Positions 5,896 to 5,959 of a stretch of 5,959 nucleotides of DNA are shown piece by piece; position 1 is the first letter of the stretch, and each line of letters starts with the position of its first letter. The stretch comes from an uncultured Roseburia sp. (GTDB taxonomy: Bacteria > Bacillota > Clostridia > Lachnospirales > Lachnospiraceae): assembly GCA_934307185.1 (NCBI GenBank), contig CAKRCJ010000149.1, forward strand, positions 1 through 5,959, written 5' to 3'. The translations under genes and the position numbers were made by a program. The notes beneath the pieces were generated by a model. The model had not been told where the DNA came from. It made no database searches and saw nothing but the letters and a program-made list of their open reading frames with translations.

Positions 5896-5959
5896 GCGCC
5901 TGCGGCGGTCGCTTGCGACATCTACCTTATACGCCGCAGTGCGCATCCTCGCGGAGCGT
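5896..5959. repeat. GC-rich nested palindromic element (REP-like), cut by window edge
   Basis: A 12-bp stem joins 5896-5907 (GCGCCTGCGGCG) to 5932-5944, with one bulged T at 5940. Inside it GTCGC and GCGAC (5908-5919) form a second small hairpin with a 2-nt loop. Past the main stem, CTC and GAG around GCG (5948-5956) start another structure. G+C is about 67% from 5893 to the edge, against clearly AT-rich flanks. A minus-strand frame is open from the edge to a TGA at 5854, but it is arginine-rich, follows the repeat structure and has no ribosome site, so I do not call it a gene. Composition and symmetry suggest a dispersed intergenic repeat or a structured RNA. Confidence 0.5.

Noticed and set aside
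5854..5958. Minus-strand frame open from the window edge as the end of an upstream gene
   Set aside because: The product is arginine-rich, lies in the palindromic GC-rich block and has no recognisable domain. It is better explained by the repeat, though DNA beyond the edge could change this.

Overview
The window looks like chromosomal DNA from a low-GC Gram-positive anaerobe of the Clostridia, most likely a Lachnospiraceae-type gut bacterium. This is inferred from the AT-rich base composition, strong GGAGG-type ribosome binding sites, tightly packed genes, the YtrA-type regulator plus ABC exporter operon, and the cytosolic M32 carboxypeptidase. I could not run a taxonomic search. Every gene I support is on the minus strand, so transcription runs from high to low coordinates.

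Region by region, in transcription order. (1) 5873-5959 is a GC-rich block (about 67% G+C over the last 67 bases) built from nested inverted repeats and cut by the window edge. It looks like an intergenic structured or REP-like repeat, and its last hairpin may serve as a terminator for a gene beyond the window. (2) 5723-5872 holds a near-consensus sigma-A-type promoter, TTGACA-17-TATGGT. A 26-bp inverted repeat overlaps its -10 box and probable start site and is the best candidate operator. (3) 5722-3023 is a four-gene operon: a small GntR/YtrA-family repressor, an ABC ATPase, and two six-helix membrane subunits. The first membrane subunit starts 2 nt after the ATPase stop, and its Shine-Dalgarno sequence lies inside the ATPase gene. 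(4) 2926-1427 is a complete M32 (Taq-type) metallocarboxypeptidase with its own plausible promoter in the 96-nt gap before it. (5) 1328-684 is a HAD-superfamily phosphatase, followed 17 nt later by a DHH-family phosphoesterase (666 to base 1) whose C-terminal domain lies outside the window.

How the genes work together: the regulator probably binds the palindrome and represses its own operon until an unknown signal releases it, and the ATPase with the two membrane proteins would form the transporter. Related YtrA systems in Bacillus and PmtR systems in Staphylococcus respond to cell-envelope stress or export peptides, but nothing here fixes the substrate. The peptidase is a separate housekeeping-type gene. 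The HAD and DHH genes are probably co-transcribed and may act in phosphate-ester or nucleotide turnover.

I found no rRNA, tRNA, CRISPR array, transposase or phage gene. I see no clear sign of a wholly new system. The items most worth checking are the operator, the GC-rich repeat at the edge, a short open frame in the repressor leader, and a duplicated 12-mer around the ATPase start.
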